Source: JBBDWK01 sp040902885 (GTDB lineage Bacteria > Acidobacteriota > Terriglobia > Bryobacterales > Bryobacteraceae). From it: DNA of 64,000 bases. The position numbers and the translations under genes are program-made. Each line of letters starts with the position of its first letter. The first letter of the stretch is position 1. The notes beneath the pieces are model-generated. The model did not search any database, was not told the DNA's origin, and saw only the letters and a list, made by a program, of their open reading frames with translations. This document shows positions 1 to 8,354 of this stretch, piece after piece. The stretch lies in NCBI GenBank assembly GCA_040902885.1, contig JBBDWK010000099.1, positions 9,325 through 73,324 of the forward strand. The letters run 5' to 3'.

Positions 1-678
1 GCGCGCCTGCCGGCTGCGCCATTCCAATTGGCCGGCGAGCTCCTGGAGTACATCGCGCCCGGCTTCCCCAGCGCGGTTGCGCAAGGCGGATGTGGCGGAT
101 TGGGCAAGCGCCGCCGTTTCGGTTTCAATGCGGTCAAGCCGGTCCAGAATCACGGCAGTGGCGCGGATGACGCGCACCAGCTCCGCGACGGTGCCAACCC
201 CATCAACGGCGGCCGGCTGGAGTTCCCATTCCGACAGCAGGGAACGCAATCGCTCCTCGTTGCCTTGCTGGTAGGCCAGGTTGGCTTCGGCCATCAGGCG
301 CCCGCGCTGGCCGCGCTGGCTTTCGTCTTCACAAAGGTCGGGGTGCAGCTTGCGAGCCGCCTCCCGGTAGAGTTTCTTGAGGTCTTCGCTCTCGTGTCCG
401 GGGTGAGGCAGGCGGGCGTTGTATCGGAGGCACTCCTGGAGCGAAATTTGGGCGCGGCGGCGGGCGGTCTCGGCATCCTCAGCGGACTCCGCGGCGAGTT
501 CCGCTTCCACCTGGTCGAGCTCGGCGTATCGCACTCCGACTGTTTGATAGTAACGGCGCTCGAAGGCCTGCAACTCTCCACGCAGCGTGGCGAGATCGAG
601 TTCCCGCTGGACCAGGAGGGTCTCAAGCTGCGCGAGGTCGACTCGCTTCCGTTCGAGTTCGCGTTCTTCCGGCGTCAT
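1..678 (-). CDS. J-domain (DnaJ-like) protein, 3' end cut off by the window edge
   Basis: I read this from the reverse complement: the ATG is at 678-676 and the frame stays open for 226 codons to base 1. The first 80 residues or so are charged and heptad-like, so probably coiled coil. They are followed by a J-domain-like segment with the HPD triad at residues 112-114, in the context LYREAARKLHPDL. The rest is again helical. J domains stimulate the ATPase of Hsp70, and dnaK lies less than 1 kb away on the other strand, so a co-chaperone role is reasonable. There are no Cys zinc repeats, so it is not a canonical DnaJ in the part seen. It follows modA on the same strand with a gap of 33 bp. Confidence 0.75.
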   Translation of the reverse strand, partial: MTPEERELERKRVDLAQLETLLVQRELDLATLRGELQAFERRYYQTVGVRYAELDQVEAELAAESAEDAETARRRAQISLQECLRYNARLPHPGHESEDLKKLYREAARKLHPDLCEDESQRGQRGRLMAEANLAYQQGNEERLRSLLSEWELQPAAVDGVGTVAELVRVIRATAVILDRLDRIETETAALAQSATSALRNRAGEAGRDVLQELAGQLEWRSRQAR

Positions 679-711
679 GTGGCGCGGCGCAATCCGGCTT
701 GGCGTATTTTA

Positions 712-1440
712 TCAGGGACGGGCTGGAAGATCGAAACCGCTCTTCTTCAGGATGGCGCGGGCTTCCGGGCTGGTCAGAAAAGCGACGAATCGGGCGGCGT
801 CGTTCACGTGGCGGCTGGACGCAACCACTCCCCCGGTCTGGCGGATGGGGCTATGCAGCGCGGCTGGAAGGAGCAGGCCGCCGCGGTCATGGACCAGCGA
901 CCAGGCGGTCACGGCAGCTTCGGCGTTCCCCGTTTCGGCGAACTGAAAGGCCTGGAGGACGTTTTCGCCGTAAACAATCCGTCCTTCCAGTTGGCTCCAG
1001 ATTCGTTTCAGAGCTTCCTTTGCCGCTACCCCGTATGGGGCGTGCGATGGGTTGGCGATGGCGATGTGGCGGATGGAGGGCGGTACGAGCCCGTCGAGCG
1101 ATCGGATCTTGCTATCCGCGGACCAGAGACCCAGACGGCCAAGCGCATAGGTGCGAACCGAATCCGGCCTGAGATGGCCAGCCTGGGTAAGCGCATTTAC
1201 ATAAGAGTCGTTTGCCGAAAGGTAGATGTCGTAGGGAGCGCCATTCTCGATCTGCCGCGCGAGCTGGCCGCTCGAGCCGTAGGTGATCCGGACCTTGACT
1301 GGCGCACGCTTTTCGAAAGCGAGCCGAAGCGAGGGACCGGCGCGGTTCAGGTCCGAGGCGGCGGCGACGAGGAGTTCCTGGGCGCTGGCTGGCAAGCCAA
1401 TTGCCATGAGCAAGATGAGAACAATAAAGAAGCTTGACAA
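712..1440 (-). CDS. modA: molybdate ABC transporter periplasmic substrate-binding protein
   Basis: The protein begins with a hydrophobic signal peptide ending in GLPASAQ. The mature part has ModA-type motifs: VAAASDL near its N terminus, YGSSGQLARQIENGAP, and YDIYLSAND. At about 242 residues it is the usual size for ModA, which binds molybdate or tungstate in the periplasm for the ModBC permease. I chose the TTG at 1440 because the ATG at 1407 would leave only ten residues of signal peptide. Upstream ATGs in frame, up to 1566, would run into dnaK. No modB or modC is visible, so the transporter partner must be elsewhere. It is divergent from dnaK. Confidence 0.85.
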   Translation of the reverse strand: MSSFFIVLILLMAIGLPASAQELLVAAASDLNRAGPSLRLAFEKRAPVKVRITYGSSGQLARQIENGAPYDIYLSANDSYVNALTQAGHLRPDSVRTYALGRLGLWSADSKIRSLDGLVPPSIRHIAIANPSHAPYGVAAKEALKRIWSQLEGRIVYGENVLQAFQFAETGNAEAAVTAWSLVHDRGGLLLPAALHSPIRQTGGVVASSRHVNDAARFVAFLTSPEARAILKKSGFDLPARP

Positions 1441-1462
1441 TAGAGGACTAACATTTAATAAT
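1434..1462 (+). promoter_or_regulatory. predicted sigma-70-type promoter of dnaK
   Basis: A consensus -35 box TTGACA at 1434-1439 is followed, after exactly 17 bp, by AATAAT at 1457-1462. This points at dnaK, whose start codon is about 70 bp downstream. The -35 box overlaps the start of the divergent modA gene. Confidence 0.6.
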
Positions 1463-1534
1463 GAGAATGAACTAACCGGGCGGGAAATCGACCACCATCC
1501 CCTGCTCGATAGCAGTAAGGAGGCTTTTCTTAGT

Positions 1535-3460
1535 ATGGGCAAGATCATTGGAATCGACTTGGGCACGACGTTCTCGGCTGTGGCCGTAATGGAAGGCGGT
1601 CAACCCACCGTCATTACGAATCAGGAGGGGTCCCGCACGACTCCGTCGGTTGTGGCCTTTACCAAATCGGGGGAACGTCTTGTCGGCCAGGTGGCCAAGC
1701 GCCAAGCCATTACCAATCCCGAGAATACCATCTTCTCCATCAAGCGCTTCATGGGGCGCCGCTCCGAGGAAGTCACTGAAGAGATGAAGATGGTCCCCTA
1801 TAAGGTGATCCGCGGGGACCACGGGGACGCGCGCGTGGAGATCATGGGCAAGAAGTACTCCCCGCCCGAGATTTCGGCGATGATCCTCACGAAGCTGAAG
1901 GAGGCCGCCGAGGCCTACCTCGGCGAGAAGATCACCGAGGCGGTGATTACCGTTCCGGCCTACTTTAACGACGCGCAGCGCCAGGCGACCAAGGACGCCG
2001 GCCGCGTCGCGGGCCTGGATGTGAAACGCATTATCAACGAGCCGACGGCGGCGGCGCTGGCCTACGGGCTGGACAAGAAGAAGAACGAAACCATCGCCGT
2101 ATACGACTTCGGCGGCGGCACCTTCGACATCTCGATCCTGGAAGTGGGCGAAGGCGTGGTCGAGGTGAAGTCCACCAACGGCGACACGCACCTGGGCGGC
2201 GACAATATCGACCAGCGCATTATTGACTGGATTGTGACCGAGTTCCGCAAGGAGAACGGCATCGACCTTTCGCGCGACCAGATGGCGTTGCAGCGCCTGA
2301 AGGAAGGGGCCGAGAAGGCCAAGATGGAGCTTTCCACCCTGCTGGAGACGGAGATCAACCTACCCTTCATCACCGCCGATGCCAGCGGTCCCAAACATCT
2401 GATGATGAAGCTGACGCGGGCGCGTTTCGAGCAGATGGTGGACGACATTCTGCAGCGCAGCGTCGGGCCCTGCAAACAGGCCATGGCGGATGCCAACGTG
2501 ACGCCCTCCCAGATCGACGAAGTAGTGCTGGTGGGTGGATCGACGCGCATCCCCAAGGTCCAGCAGATTGTGCGCGACCTTTTCGGCAAGGAGCCGCACA
2601 AGGGCGTGAACCCGGACGAAGTGGTGGCCGTAGGGGCGGCGGTGCAGGGCGGCGTGCTGGGCGGTGAAGTCAAAGACGTGCTGTTGCTGGACGTGACCCC
2701 GCTGTCGCTGGGTATTGAGACGCTGGGCGGCGTGTTCACCAAGCTGATCGAGCGCAATACCACGATTCCGACGCGCAAGAGCGAAGTGTTTTCGACCGCG
2801 GCGGACAGCCAGACCTCGGTGGAGATCAAGGTCTTCCAGGGCGAGCGCTCCATGGCGCAGCACAACCGGCTGCTGGGCGTCTTCCAATTGGTGGGCATTC
2901 CTCCGGCGCCGCGCGGCGTGCCGCAGATCGAGGTCACTTTCGACATCGACGCCAACGGCATTCTCAACGTAACGGCGAAGGACCGCGCGACCAACAACGA
3001 GCAGAAGATCACCATCACCTCTTCTTCGGGCCTCTCCAAGGACGAAGTGGAGAAGATGGCCAAGGACGCCGAATCGCATGCCGCCGACGACCGCAAGCAG
3101 CGCGATGAGATCGAGGCGCGGAACCGCGCGGACGCCATGGTCTACAACATGGAGAAGACCCTCAAGGAGCACCGCGACAAAGTCGGCGAGGAGGACGCGA
3201 AGAACATCGAAGCCGCCATCGAGGACACCAAGCGCGCCATCCGCGAGGGCAAGGCCGAGGAGATCAACGCGGCCACCGACCGGCTGACGCAGGCCAGTCA
3301 CAAGCTGGCCGAGGCGATGTACCAAACGACGGGCCCGGCTGCGGGCGCGCCAGGTGAGGGAACTCCGGGCGCGGCGCCGAAGGAGGGCGCCGAAGGCGAT
3401 GGCAAGCCGCGCGAGAACGTGGTGGATGCCGAGTTCGTCGACGTGGACGAAAAGAAGTAG
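1535..3460 (+). CDS. dnaK: molecular chaperone DnaK (Hsp70)
   Basis: This 641-residue cytoplasmic ATP-dependent chaperone is full length. It starts MGKIIGIDLGTTFSAVAV, with the phosphate-1 motif of the actin-like ATPase domain. It contains VYDFGGGTFDISIL and VLVGGSTRIPKVQ, the substrate-binding domain with its LLLDVTPLSLGIETLGG linker region, and a Gly/Ala-rich tail ending in a charged EFVDVDEKK. I chose the ATG at 1535 because the family begins there and TAAGGAGG lies 11 bp upstream; longer frames run into modA. It is the first gene of dnaK-dnaJ-hspR. DnaJ and a nucleotide exchange factor are its partners, but no grpE is seen here. Confidence 0.98.
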   Translation: MGKIIGIDLGTTFSAVAVMEGGQPTVITNQEGSRTTPSVVAFTKSGERLVGQVAKRQAITNPENTIFSIKRFMGRRSEEVTEEMKMVPYKVIRGDHGDARVEIMGKKYSPPEISAMILTKLKEAAEAYLGEKITEAVITVPAYFNDAQRQATKDAGRVAGLDVKRIINEPTAAALAYGLDKKKNETIAVYDFGGGTFDISILEVGEGVVEVKSTNGDTHLGGDNIDQRIIDWIVTEFRKENGIDLSRDQMALQRLKEGAEKAKMELSTLLETEINLPFITADASGPKHLMMKLTRARFEQMVDDILQRSVGPCKQAMADANVTPSQIDEVVLVGGSTRIPKVQQIVRDLFGKEPHKGVNPDEVVAVGAAVQGGVLGGEVKDVLLLDVTPLSLGIETLGGVFTKLIERNTTIPTRKSEVFSTAADSQTSVEIKVFQGERSMAQHNRLLGVFQLVGIPPAPRGVPQIEVTFDIDANGILNVTAKDRATNNEQKITITSSSGLSKDEVEKMAKDAESHAADDRKQRDEIEARNRADAMVYNMEKTLKEHRDKVGEEDAKNIEAAIEDTKRAIREGKAEEINAATDRLTQASHKLAEAMYQTTGPAAGAPGEGTPGAAPKEGAEGDGKPRENVVDAEFVDVDEKK

Positions 3461-3526
3461 TCCGGGAAGGGAAGTGGAGGGTGGCAGGGGCCGGGTTCCA
3501 CCGGGTCTCTGCCTTCGGTCCGGCTT

Positions 3527-4729
3527 ATGCCGCCCAAACACGATTATTACGAAACCCTTAAGGTGAGCCGGAAGGCCACCCCGGACGAGATTCGCCAATC
3601 CTACAAGAGACTGGCCCGCAAGTATCACCCCGATCTCAATCCCGGCGACAAAGCGGCGGAAGACCGCTTCAAGAACGTGCAGGAAGCCTACGACGTCCTG
3701 AGCGACGCCAAGAAGAGGCAGATGTACGACCAGGTGGGCTTCTATTCGGATAACGCGTATCAGGCCGGAGGCGGCGCGCCGAGGGGCGAGCCGGGCATGG
3801 ACTTCGGCGGCTTCGATTTTACCGACTTCTTCAAAGAGACGGGCGCGGGAACGCGCGGCCGCGAAGCCGCTGGCGGCGCTCCGGGCGGCGGCAGATTCGA
3901 GGAGCAGACTGGCGGCAACTTCCGCGACCTGTTCTCCAAAATTTTCCGCGGCGGCGGTGGCGGCGTAGAGCCTGAGCCGGTGCCTGAAAAGGGAAGCGAT
4001 CTCGAGTACGCGCTGAACATCGACTTCTGGCAGGCCATCCGGGGCACTCAGGCGGCGCTGGCCATCACGCGGCACGAGGTCTGCGCCACGTGCCAGGGAA
4101 CGGGCGCGGCGGGACGGAACTCGGTCACCTGCCCGCAGTGCAACGGCACGGGCACGGTCTCTCAAATGGCGGGGGCCATGCGCTTCAATCTGACCTGCCC
4201 GCGCTGCGGAGGATCGGGACACCTGCGCAACGCCTGCCCAACTTGTCATGGGGACGGGCGCGTGCCGCGAACGGACAAGGTGGAAGTGCGCATTCCGCCG
4301 GGCGCGCAAAACGGCTCACGGCTGCGCGTGGCCGGCAAGGGAAACGCGGGAACGCTGGGCGCGCCTCCGGGCGACTTGTACATCACCACCCGCGTGGAGC
4401 CGCATCCGTTCTTCGAGAGGGAAGGCGACGACATTCACATCCGCGTGCCGGTCACGATGACGGAGGCGGGTCTGGGCGCGGAGATCGAGGTTCCGACCAT
4501 CGACGGCCGCGCGCGGCTGAAGATCCGGCAGGGCACGCAGAACGGCCAGAAGTACCGCCTGCGGGAGAAGGGCGTGTTCAACGCGCGCAGGAACAAGCGG
4601 GGCGACCAGATTGTGGAGGTATACATCAAAGTGCCCGATGTCCGCGACGAGCGCACGCGCGAGCTGCTGCGGGAGTTGGGCCGCGTGCAGCAGGAAGATC
4701 CGCGTTCGGAGATTTGGCCGCAGGTGTAA
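3527..4729 (+). CDS. dnaJ: chaperone DnaJ (Hsp40)
   Basis: This is a complete class A Hsp40 of 400 residues. The J domain is at residues 5-70 with HPD at 34-36. A Gly/Phe-rich linker follows, then four CxxCxGxG zinc motifs (CATCQGTG, CPQCNGTG, CPRCGGSG, CPTCHGDG), then the C-terminal substrate-binding beta domains. It delivers unfolded clients to DnaK and stimulates its ATPase. The gene lies 66 bp after dnaK and 10 bp before hspR, so the three are very likely one transcript. Confidence 0.96.
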   Translation: MPPKHDYYETLKVSRKATPDEIRQSYKRLARKYHPDLNPGDKAAEDRFKNVQEAYDVLSDAKKRQMYDQVGFYSDNAYQAGGGAPRGEPGMDFGGFDFTDFFKETGAGTRGREAAGGAPGGGRFEEQTGGNFRDLFSKIFRGGGGGVEPEPVPEKGSDLEYALNIDFWQAIRGTQAALAITRHEVCATCQGTGAAGRNSVTCPQCNGTGTVSQMAGAMRFNLTCPRCGGSGHLRNACPTCHGDGRVPRTDKVEVRIPPGAQNGSRLRVAGKGNAGTLGAPPGDLYITTRVEPHPFFEREGDDIHIRVPVTMTEAGLGAEIEVPTIDGRARLKIRQGTQNGQKYRLREKGVFNARRNKRGDQIVEVYIKVPDVRDERTRELLRELGRVQQEDPRSEIWPQV

Positions 4730-4739
4730 ACGAGGAGAC

Positions 4740-5111
4740 ATGGCTAAAAAACGGTCGAAGGCCGCGTACATGATTTCGGCGGTGGCACAACAATACGAAA
4801 TCCATCCTCAGACGCTGCGCCTGTACGAACGGGAAGGCCTGCTGAAACCCAGCCGGAGCGACGGCAATACGCGCCTCTACACGGACGAGGATCTGGAGCG
4901 CCTGGAAGTCATCCTGCACCTGACGCGCGACCTGGGCGTGAACCTGGCGGGTGTGGAGATCATCCTGAACATGCGCGAGAAGATGGCCGAGATGCAGCGC
5001 CAGATTGAGGACTTTGTCAGCACCTTGAACCAGGAGCTCTCGAACCGGCCCCGGCAGGAGGGGCGCGAGGGGCGGCAGAACTCGCTAATACCGGTGATTC
5101 GGGCAAGCTGA
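4740..5111 (+). CDS. hspR: MerR-family heat-shock repressor HspR
   Basis: This is a 123-residue MerR-type regulator. After a basic tail, the N terminus (about residues 10-60) contains YMISAVAQQYEIHPQTLRLYEREGL and the wing TRLYTDEDLERL. It is followed by a dimerisation helix rich in Met, Glu and Gln. In actinobacteria and Helicobacter, HspR represses the dnaK operon it belongs to and uses DnaK as co-repressor; the same placement here suggests the same feedback. I chose the ATG at 4740, with GAGGAG just upstream, over an earlier start inside dnaJ. I found no convincing HspR inverted repeat (HAIR) upstream of dnaK. Confidence 0.88.
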   Translation: MAKKRSKAAYMISAVAQQYEIHPQTLRLYEREGLLKPSRSDGNTRLYTDEDLERLEVILHLTRDLGVNLAGVEIILNMREKMAEMQRQIEDFVSTLNQELSNRPRQEGREGRQNSLIPVIRAS

Positions 5112-5564
5112 GCGCCGTTACCGCTCCGCTGGACTTTTCCGCATTTTCTCGTCTTAGGCTGGGTGCACCGAAGTGGGGCAGGCCCTCGGCCTGCGGCGGC
5201 CTCCCAGGCTGCCCTGCGCTCGACCAGACGTATTCCCCCGGTGCGACTGCGGGGCATCCTGGTCAAGGCGGCAGCTCGAGAAGGATGATGTGCCCCGAGA
5301 CTGTCAAGCAGGCGGGAAGCTAACAAGCAGAGGCCCACCGATAACACCTCAGATGCGGGAATCGACGCCTTTCCAGCATGATGTTGAATAGCGGTCAGGC
5401 AGTTGGAGATCCTCCAGACCAGTATCCTCGCCGTCCATCAATGCGGTCCTGCATCGGGGTTTGGACCATCATTAACTTCCGGTCGCCAACAAACCGGGCG
5501 CCGTGCCGGAACCCATGCCTACTGGGAAAGGCACGCTTGACGACGCGATCGGTTAGAATTGCCA
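5112..5564. other. intergenic region with a GC-rich palindrome at 5173-5201
   Basis: I see no convincing gene in these 450 bases. The stretch 5173-5201 (GTGGGGCAGGCCCTCGGCCT onward) contains the inverted pair GCAGGCC/GGCCTGC. It matches a segment at 30525-30553 that has the same outer bases and a compensating change inside the stem, which suggests a dispersed structured repeat. Confidence 0.5.
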
Positions 5565-6056
5565 ATGCTCCGAGAAGACTTGATTCGATTGTGGCAGGAC
5601 CATACGAGACATGAGTTCTCCACGCGTGACACAGAGGCGACGCTAGCAACCATGGTCGACGACGCCTACGTCAATCACGTGCCGGTACTAACAGGCGGCG
5701 CCGGGCGAACCGCTCTGCGCTCGTTCTATTCCCGCGACTTTATCCCGTGCATGCCGCCGGATACGAAACTCACACCCATCTCCCTAACGGTAGGGGAAGA
5801 ACAACTGGTCGATGAAATGATCTTTTCGTTCACCCACACACAGGAAATGCCCTGGATGCTGCCCGGCGTTGCTCCTACAAATCGCTACGTGGAAGTGGCT
5901 TTGGTCGCGATCGTTCGGTTTCGCAATGGAAAACTGGCCCATGAACACATCTACTGGGATCAGGCGTCCGTGTTGAAGCAGATTGGATTACTCACTACTT
6001 CCGAGCTGCCTGTTTATGGGGCGGAATCCGCCCGCAAGGTACGCGCCGGCGGGTGA
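5565..6056 (+). CDS. SnoaL-like / NTF2-fold protein
   Basis: This is a 163-residue protein of the NTF2-like (SnoaL) fold. The N-terminal part has the typical lead WQDHTRHEFSTRDTEATLATM with VNHVPVLTGG, and the C-terminal half ends in RFRNGKLAHEHIYWDQASVL, the hallmark strand pair of the family. Such proteins are small cytoplasmic cyclases, isomerases or ligand binders; the substrate cannot be told. I prefer the ATG at 5565 to the in-frame TTG two codons earlier. It stands alone, and I see no operon partner. Confidence 0.75.
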   Translation: MLREDLIRLWQDHTRHEFSTRDTEATLATMVDDAYVNHVPVLTGGAGRTALRSFYSRDFIPCMPPDTKLTPISLTVGEEQLVDEMIFSFTHTQEMPWMLPGVAPTNRYVEVALVAIVRFRNGKLAHEHIYWDQASVLKQIGLLTTSELPVYGAESARKVRAGG

Positions 6057-6584
6057 CGGTCTCATCGCGATCCGCCAGAGCTGATCATCTTTCTCGAGCG
6101 ATGGCTCGCCCATCGAATGCCCTAGCCGCCGAACACTCCTGTTGACGCGGTATAGTCCGACGCCTAACTTCCTGTTTGGTAAAAATAACCGGCAATCGGT
6201 TTGAACCAAAGCTTTAAGCGTAGCGCTCCAGAATTAAACGGATTGGCCGGCTAAGCCGACAAACCGGACAGAATCTCCACGCCGGACGCCGCACATTTCT
6301 CCTTGTCGGCCGTGACTCGATTCGAATCATCGAAACTGCGGGCGCCGACGGCATAACGGCTTGGCGATGAGCCGCAAGCGGCGCGGGCCGTTGCCATAAC
6401 TTGTGCCGAAACCAACGCGCGCCGATTGTCGGCTCCATTGCCGTGTTCGGCCGCCTGCAAATCGTCGGCAATCAATGCCGTTCCGTTCGATGAACACGAC
6501 CAATCATCTCGATCTTCCCATGGTAGGGAGAACGGGGCATCGTGGGCGTAACTGATCCGCGTGACGAAGCGGCCTGAACCCCCC
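6057..6584. other. intergenic region without a supportable gene
   Basis: On the minus strand a 74-codon open frame (6475-6251) has ordinary composition, but it has no good ribosome site and no recognisable motif, so I do not call it. The sequence contains short palindromic bits but nothing that repeats elsewhere in the window. Confidence 0.4.
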
Positions 6585-7058
6585 TTACTGGATTCCGCAA
6601 CGGGCTTTGATATGGTCTAGGCTCCGGTTGATGGATTCTTTCTCGTTTTCACTGTTCGATGCACTCACCTGCTCCAGCGTACTAATCACCTGCTCCCTCA
6701 TTGGCACTGGGAAGGTATGCGTCTTGAATAGAAAGTAAGACTGTGCTTCTGTCCGGACCCAGGAGTCAGGGTCGTTAAGAGCCATCAACATCGCAGCAAC
6801 AATCTCATTATCGGCCTGGATGGTTACTACCCTCGCGGCGCACACTTCTCTGGTTATCGCTTTCTGGCTTCTAAGTCCTGCGACCAGGGCAGCTCTCACA
6901 GTTTCCGGTGGAAATTCAGGTTCAAGGAACAGTCGGCGTTCAGCATCTCGTGATGCTTGCTCCGTGAGGCGGTCGTACATTCGTCTTCCGGGTCGCAGCC
7001 TGTCGACCAGGTCACCGGCCGAGCTTGGGCCGAAGAGTCGTGACAACCAAGATCCCAT
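6585..7058 (-). CDS. HEAT-repeat-like small protein
   Basis: This is a 157-residue protein of unknown function. The middle part (EVCAARVVTIQADNEIVAAM, then LNDPDSWVRTEAQSYFLF) has the helix-turn-helix spacing and the DPDSWVR turn of HEAT repeats, which act as protein-binding scaffolds. There is no signal peptide or membrane segment. The start at 7058 is set by GGAGGAGG ten bases upstream; the longer frame to 7106 lacks a site. It is one of two orphan minus-strand genes separated by a possible attC site (7136-7192), so it may have arrived as a gene cassette. Confidence 0.6.
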   Translation of the reverse strand: MGSWLSRLFGPSSAGDLVDRLRPGRRMYDRLTEQASRDAERRLFLEPEFPPETVRAALVAGLRSQKAITREVCAARVVTIQADNEIVAAMLMALNDPDSWVRTEAQSYFLFKTHTFPVPMREQVISTLEQVSASNSENEKESINRSLDHIKARCGIQ

Positions 7059-7135
7059 CGTAACCTCCTCCAAGCCTATTGCGCGCCTTTGCCAATCAGT
7101 CAGCACGCTTCACATTCATTGTCTCTCACTCAGCG

Positions 7136-7192
7136 GCCTAACGGCTCAACGTTCTGGCGTTGCGGCTATGACCGCGGGGCGCGTCGTTGCAC
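7136..7192 (-). other. possible degenerate attC site
   Basis: Read on the minus strand this 57-base stretch ends in GTTAGGC (consensus GTTRRRY) and begins with GTGCAAC (consensus RYYYAAC with one mismatch). A GCGG/CCGC stem lies in the middle. Its position between two same-strand orphan genes and its length fit an integron attC, but the inner pairing is weak. Confidence 0.3.
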
Positions 7193-7246
7193 GCTGCTGG
7201 TCGACGAAACTCACCTCTACTAAGGCGCCGTCGAGAGGCATGAGTG

Positions 7247-7975
7247 TCACGGACGCCAGAACTTCCACCATCGCTTCGGAGCAACCTTACTTCCAGAAAG
7301 CGACCGGGAATACGGACGGACAAACCGCTTCAGGAGAAAGCGTTTGTTTTCCTCGTTTTTTCGTTCAGTCCGAAAAAGCGTCGGCTTGCTATCGACATAG
7401 AACAACATTCCGCCAGACCACACAAAATTCTCGTATGCCCAGTCGATATGTAGCGAGCCGTTGTACTGACTGAGCTCCTCGGCAATCGGCAGCCGCTCTT
7501 CCGAGGGAGCCGGTTGATCGATCAATTCGAGGAGCGTCTTGCCGTCTATAGCGCGCTGAATGATCGCGGGCCACGAATCGGCCCGCTGGGTTTCGACTAA
7601 TACGAACGCCGCTTCAGGGATGCGAGACCGAAAACGTTGTGTCAGACGCTCGTGATGGAGCTTGTGGATCAAGAGAAAATGCAGATGCGGGGGCGGAATC
7701 GGCAAGCGGCCCAGATCAGGGTAACGGCCGCGAAGTCGGTCTAGGTTAGCCGGATACTCCTCTTCATCTGGGCGTCGAATCGGATTGAGGCTCGGTCCCG
7801 GGACTGCAAATACCGGACTCTGCTCCACAACTTCAAAAAAGTATCCCGATGCGAGCTTGATGAAAAGCTTGTCTGTGCGGAGCATGTCGTAATAGCGATG
7901 AGGTTGCCTTGTCGAGACCGGTCGTCCCCCTGCCGGAATGGGAATCTGTGTTCCGTCTCGAATCTCGCTCAACAT
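7247..7975 (-). CDS. hypothetical protein
   Basis: This 242-residue protein has no motif that I recognise. It has a proline-rich centre (IPPPHLHFLLIHKLHHERL) and a basic, Trp-rich C terminus (WWKFWRP), with no signal peptide or clear membrane segment. The start at 7975 is supported by GGGGAGGAG just upstream. Codon use looks less GC-biased than in the flanking genes. Together with its orphan status on the minus strand, this suggests acquisition, perhaps as a gene cassette. Confidence 0.55.
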   Translation of the reverse strand: MLSEIRDGTQIPIPAGGRPVSTRQPHRYYDMLRTDKLFIKLASGYFFEVVEQSPVFAVPGPSLNPIRRPDEEEYPANLDRLRGRYPDLGRLPIPPPHLHFLLIHKLHHERLTQRFRSRIPEAAFVLVETQRADSWPAIIQRAIDGKTLLELIDQPAPSEERLPIAEELSQYNGSLHIDWAYENFVWSGGMLFYVDSKPTLFRTERKNEENKRFLLKRFVRPYSRSLSGSKVAPKRWWKFWRP

Positions 7976-8188
7976 GTCAACTCCTCCCCGATGCGTGTGG
8001 TCCCGGACCGTTTCGTCACTGCAATCTCATCGCGACGACGAGTCGGCCGAACGTTGGCGCTCACCCGCGCCGGATCTGGATAAGACCGGTCCTGGGCGGC
8101 CCAAGGCGAAGTCGCCGACGGCGGCCCGGGGCCGCAACAATCGTGTTTACAACCGCTTCTAGCATATCCCAGAAACTTGCCTCCTGTT

Positions 8189-8214
8189 TTAGGCCGACCG
8201 GCCGGTCGGCCTAA
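8189..8214. promoter_or_regulatory. perfect 26-bp palindrome, probable TetR-family operator
   Basis: The half-site TTAGGCCGACCGG is followed directly by its exact reverse complement. Symmetrical GACCGGCCGGTC-type sites are typical for TetR-family regulators. It lies 135 bp upstream of the tetR-like gene and is the most symmetrical sequence in the region. Confidence 0.55.
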
Positions 8215-8319
8215 TCCTGCCCTCGCTACAAAACTCCAGCGCCGGGAGTCGTCTCGGGGGCGCAATCTCTCGGCCCTTGCGCTCCCCTTCCCAGCTCCTG
8301 GCTGGGGTCGACTTTCCGC

Positions 8320-8354
8320 TTGACAAATCGGTACGACCCTAGTCATATATGACT
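8320..8354 (+). promoter_or_regulatory. promoter element and start-overlapping palindrome of the TetR gene
   Basis: A perfect -35 box TTGACA lies at 8320-8325. About 15 bp later comes a perfect 14-bp palindrome AGTCATATATGACT (8341-8354), which covers both the expected -10 region and the ATG at 8349. If the palindrome is an operator it would block its own promoter. If the -10 lies inside it, the transcript starts very near the start codon. Confidence 0.4.

Noticed and set aside
28..1437. 469-codon open frame on the plus strand
   Set aside because: It is the antisense shadow of the J-domain gene and modA. Its composition is not protein-like and both true genes show clear motifs on the minus strand.
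1433..1453. possible HspR inverted repeat (CTTGACA-N7-ACTAACA) upstream of dnaK
   Set aside because: The spacer fits the HAIR element, but the second half matches poorly and the two halves are hardly symmetrical. It is better explained as the -35 box.
2360..4309. 649-codon open frame opposite dnaK/dnaJ
   Set aside because: It is a mirror frame of GC-rich genes; dnaK and dnaJ are certain on the plus strand.
6300..6345. GATTCGAATC, which resembles a tRNA T-loop
   Set aside because: No acceptor, D or anticodon arms can be built around it.
6251..6475. 74-codon open frame on the minus strand
   Set aside because: Reasonable composition, but no ribosome site, no motif and no neighbour to support it.
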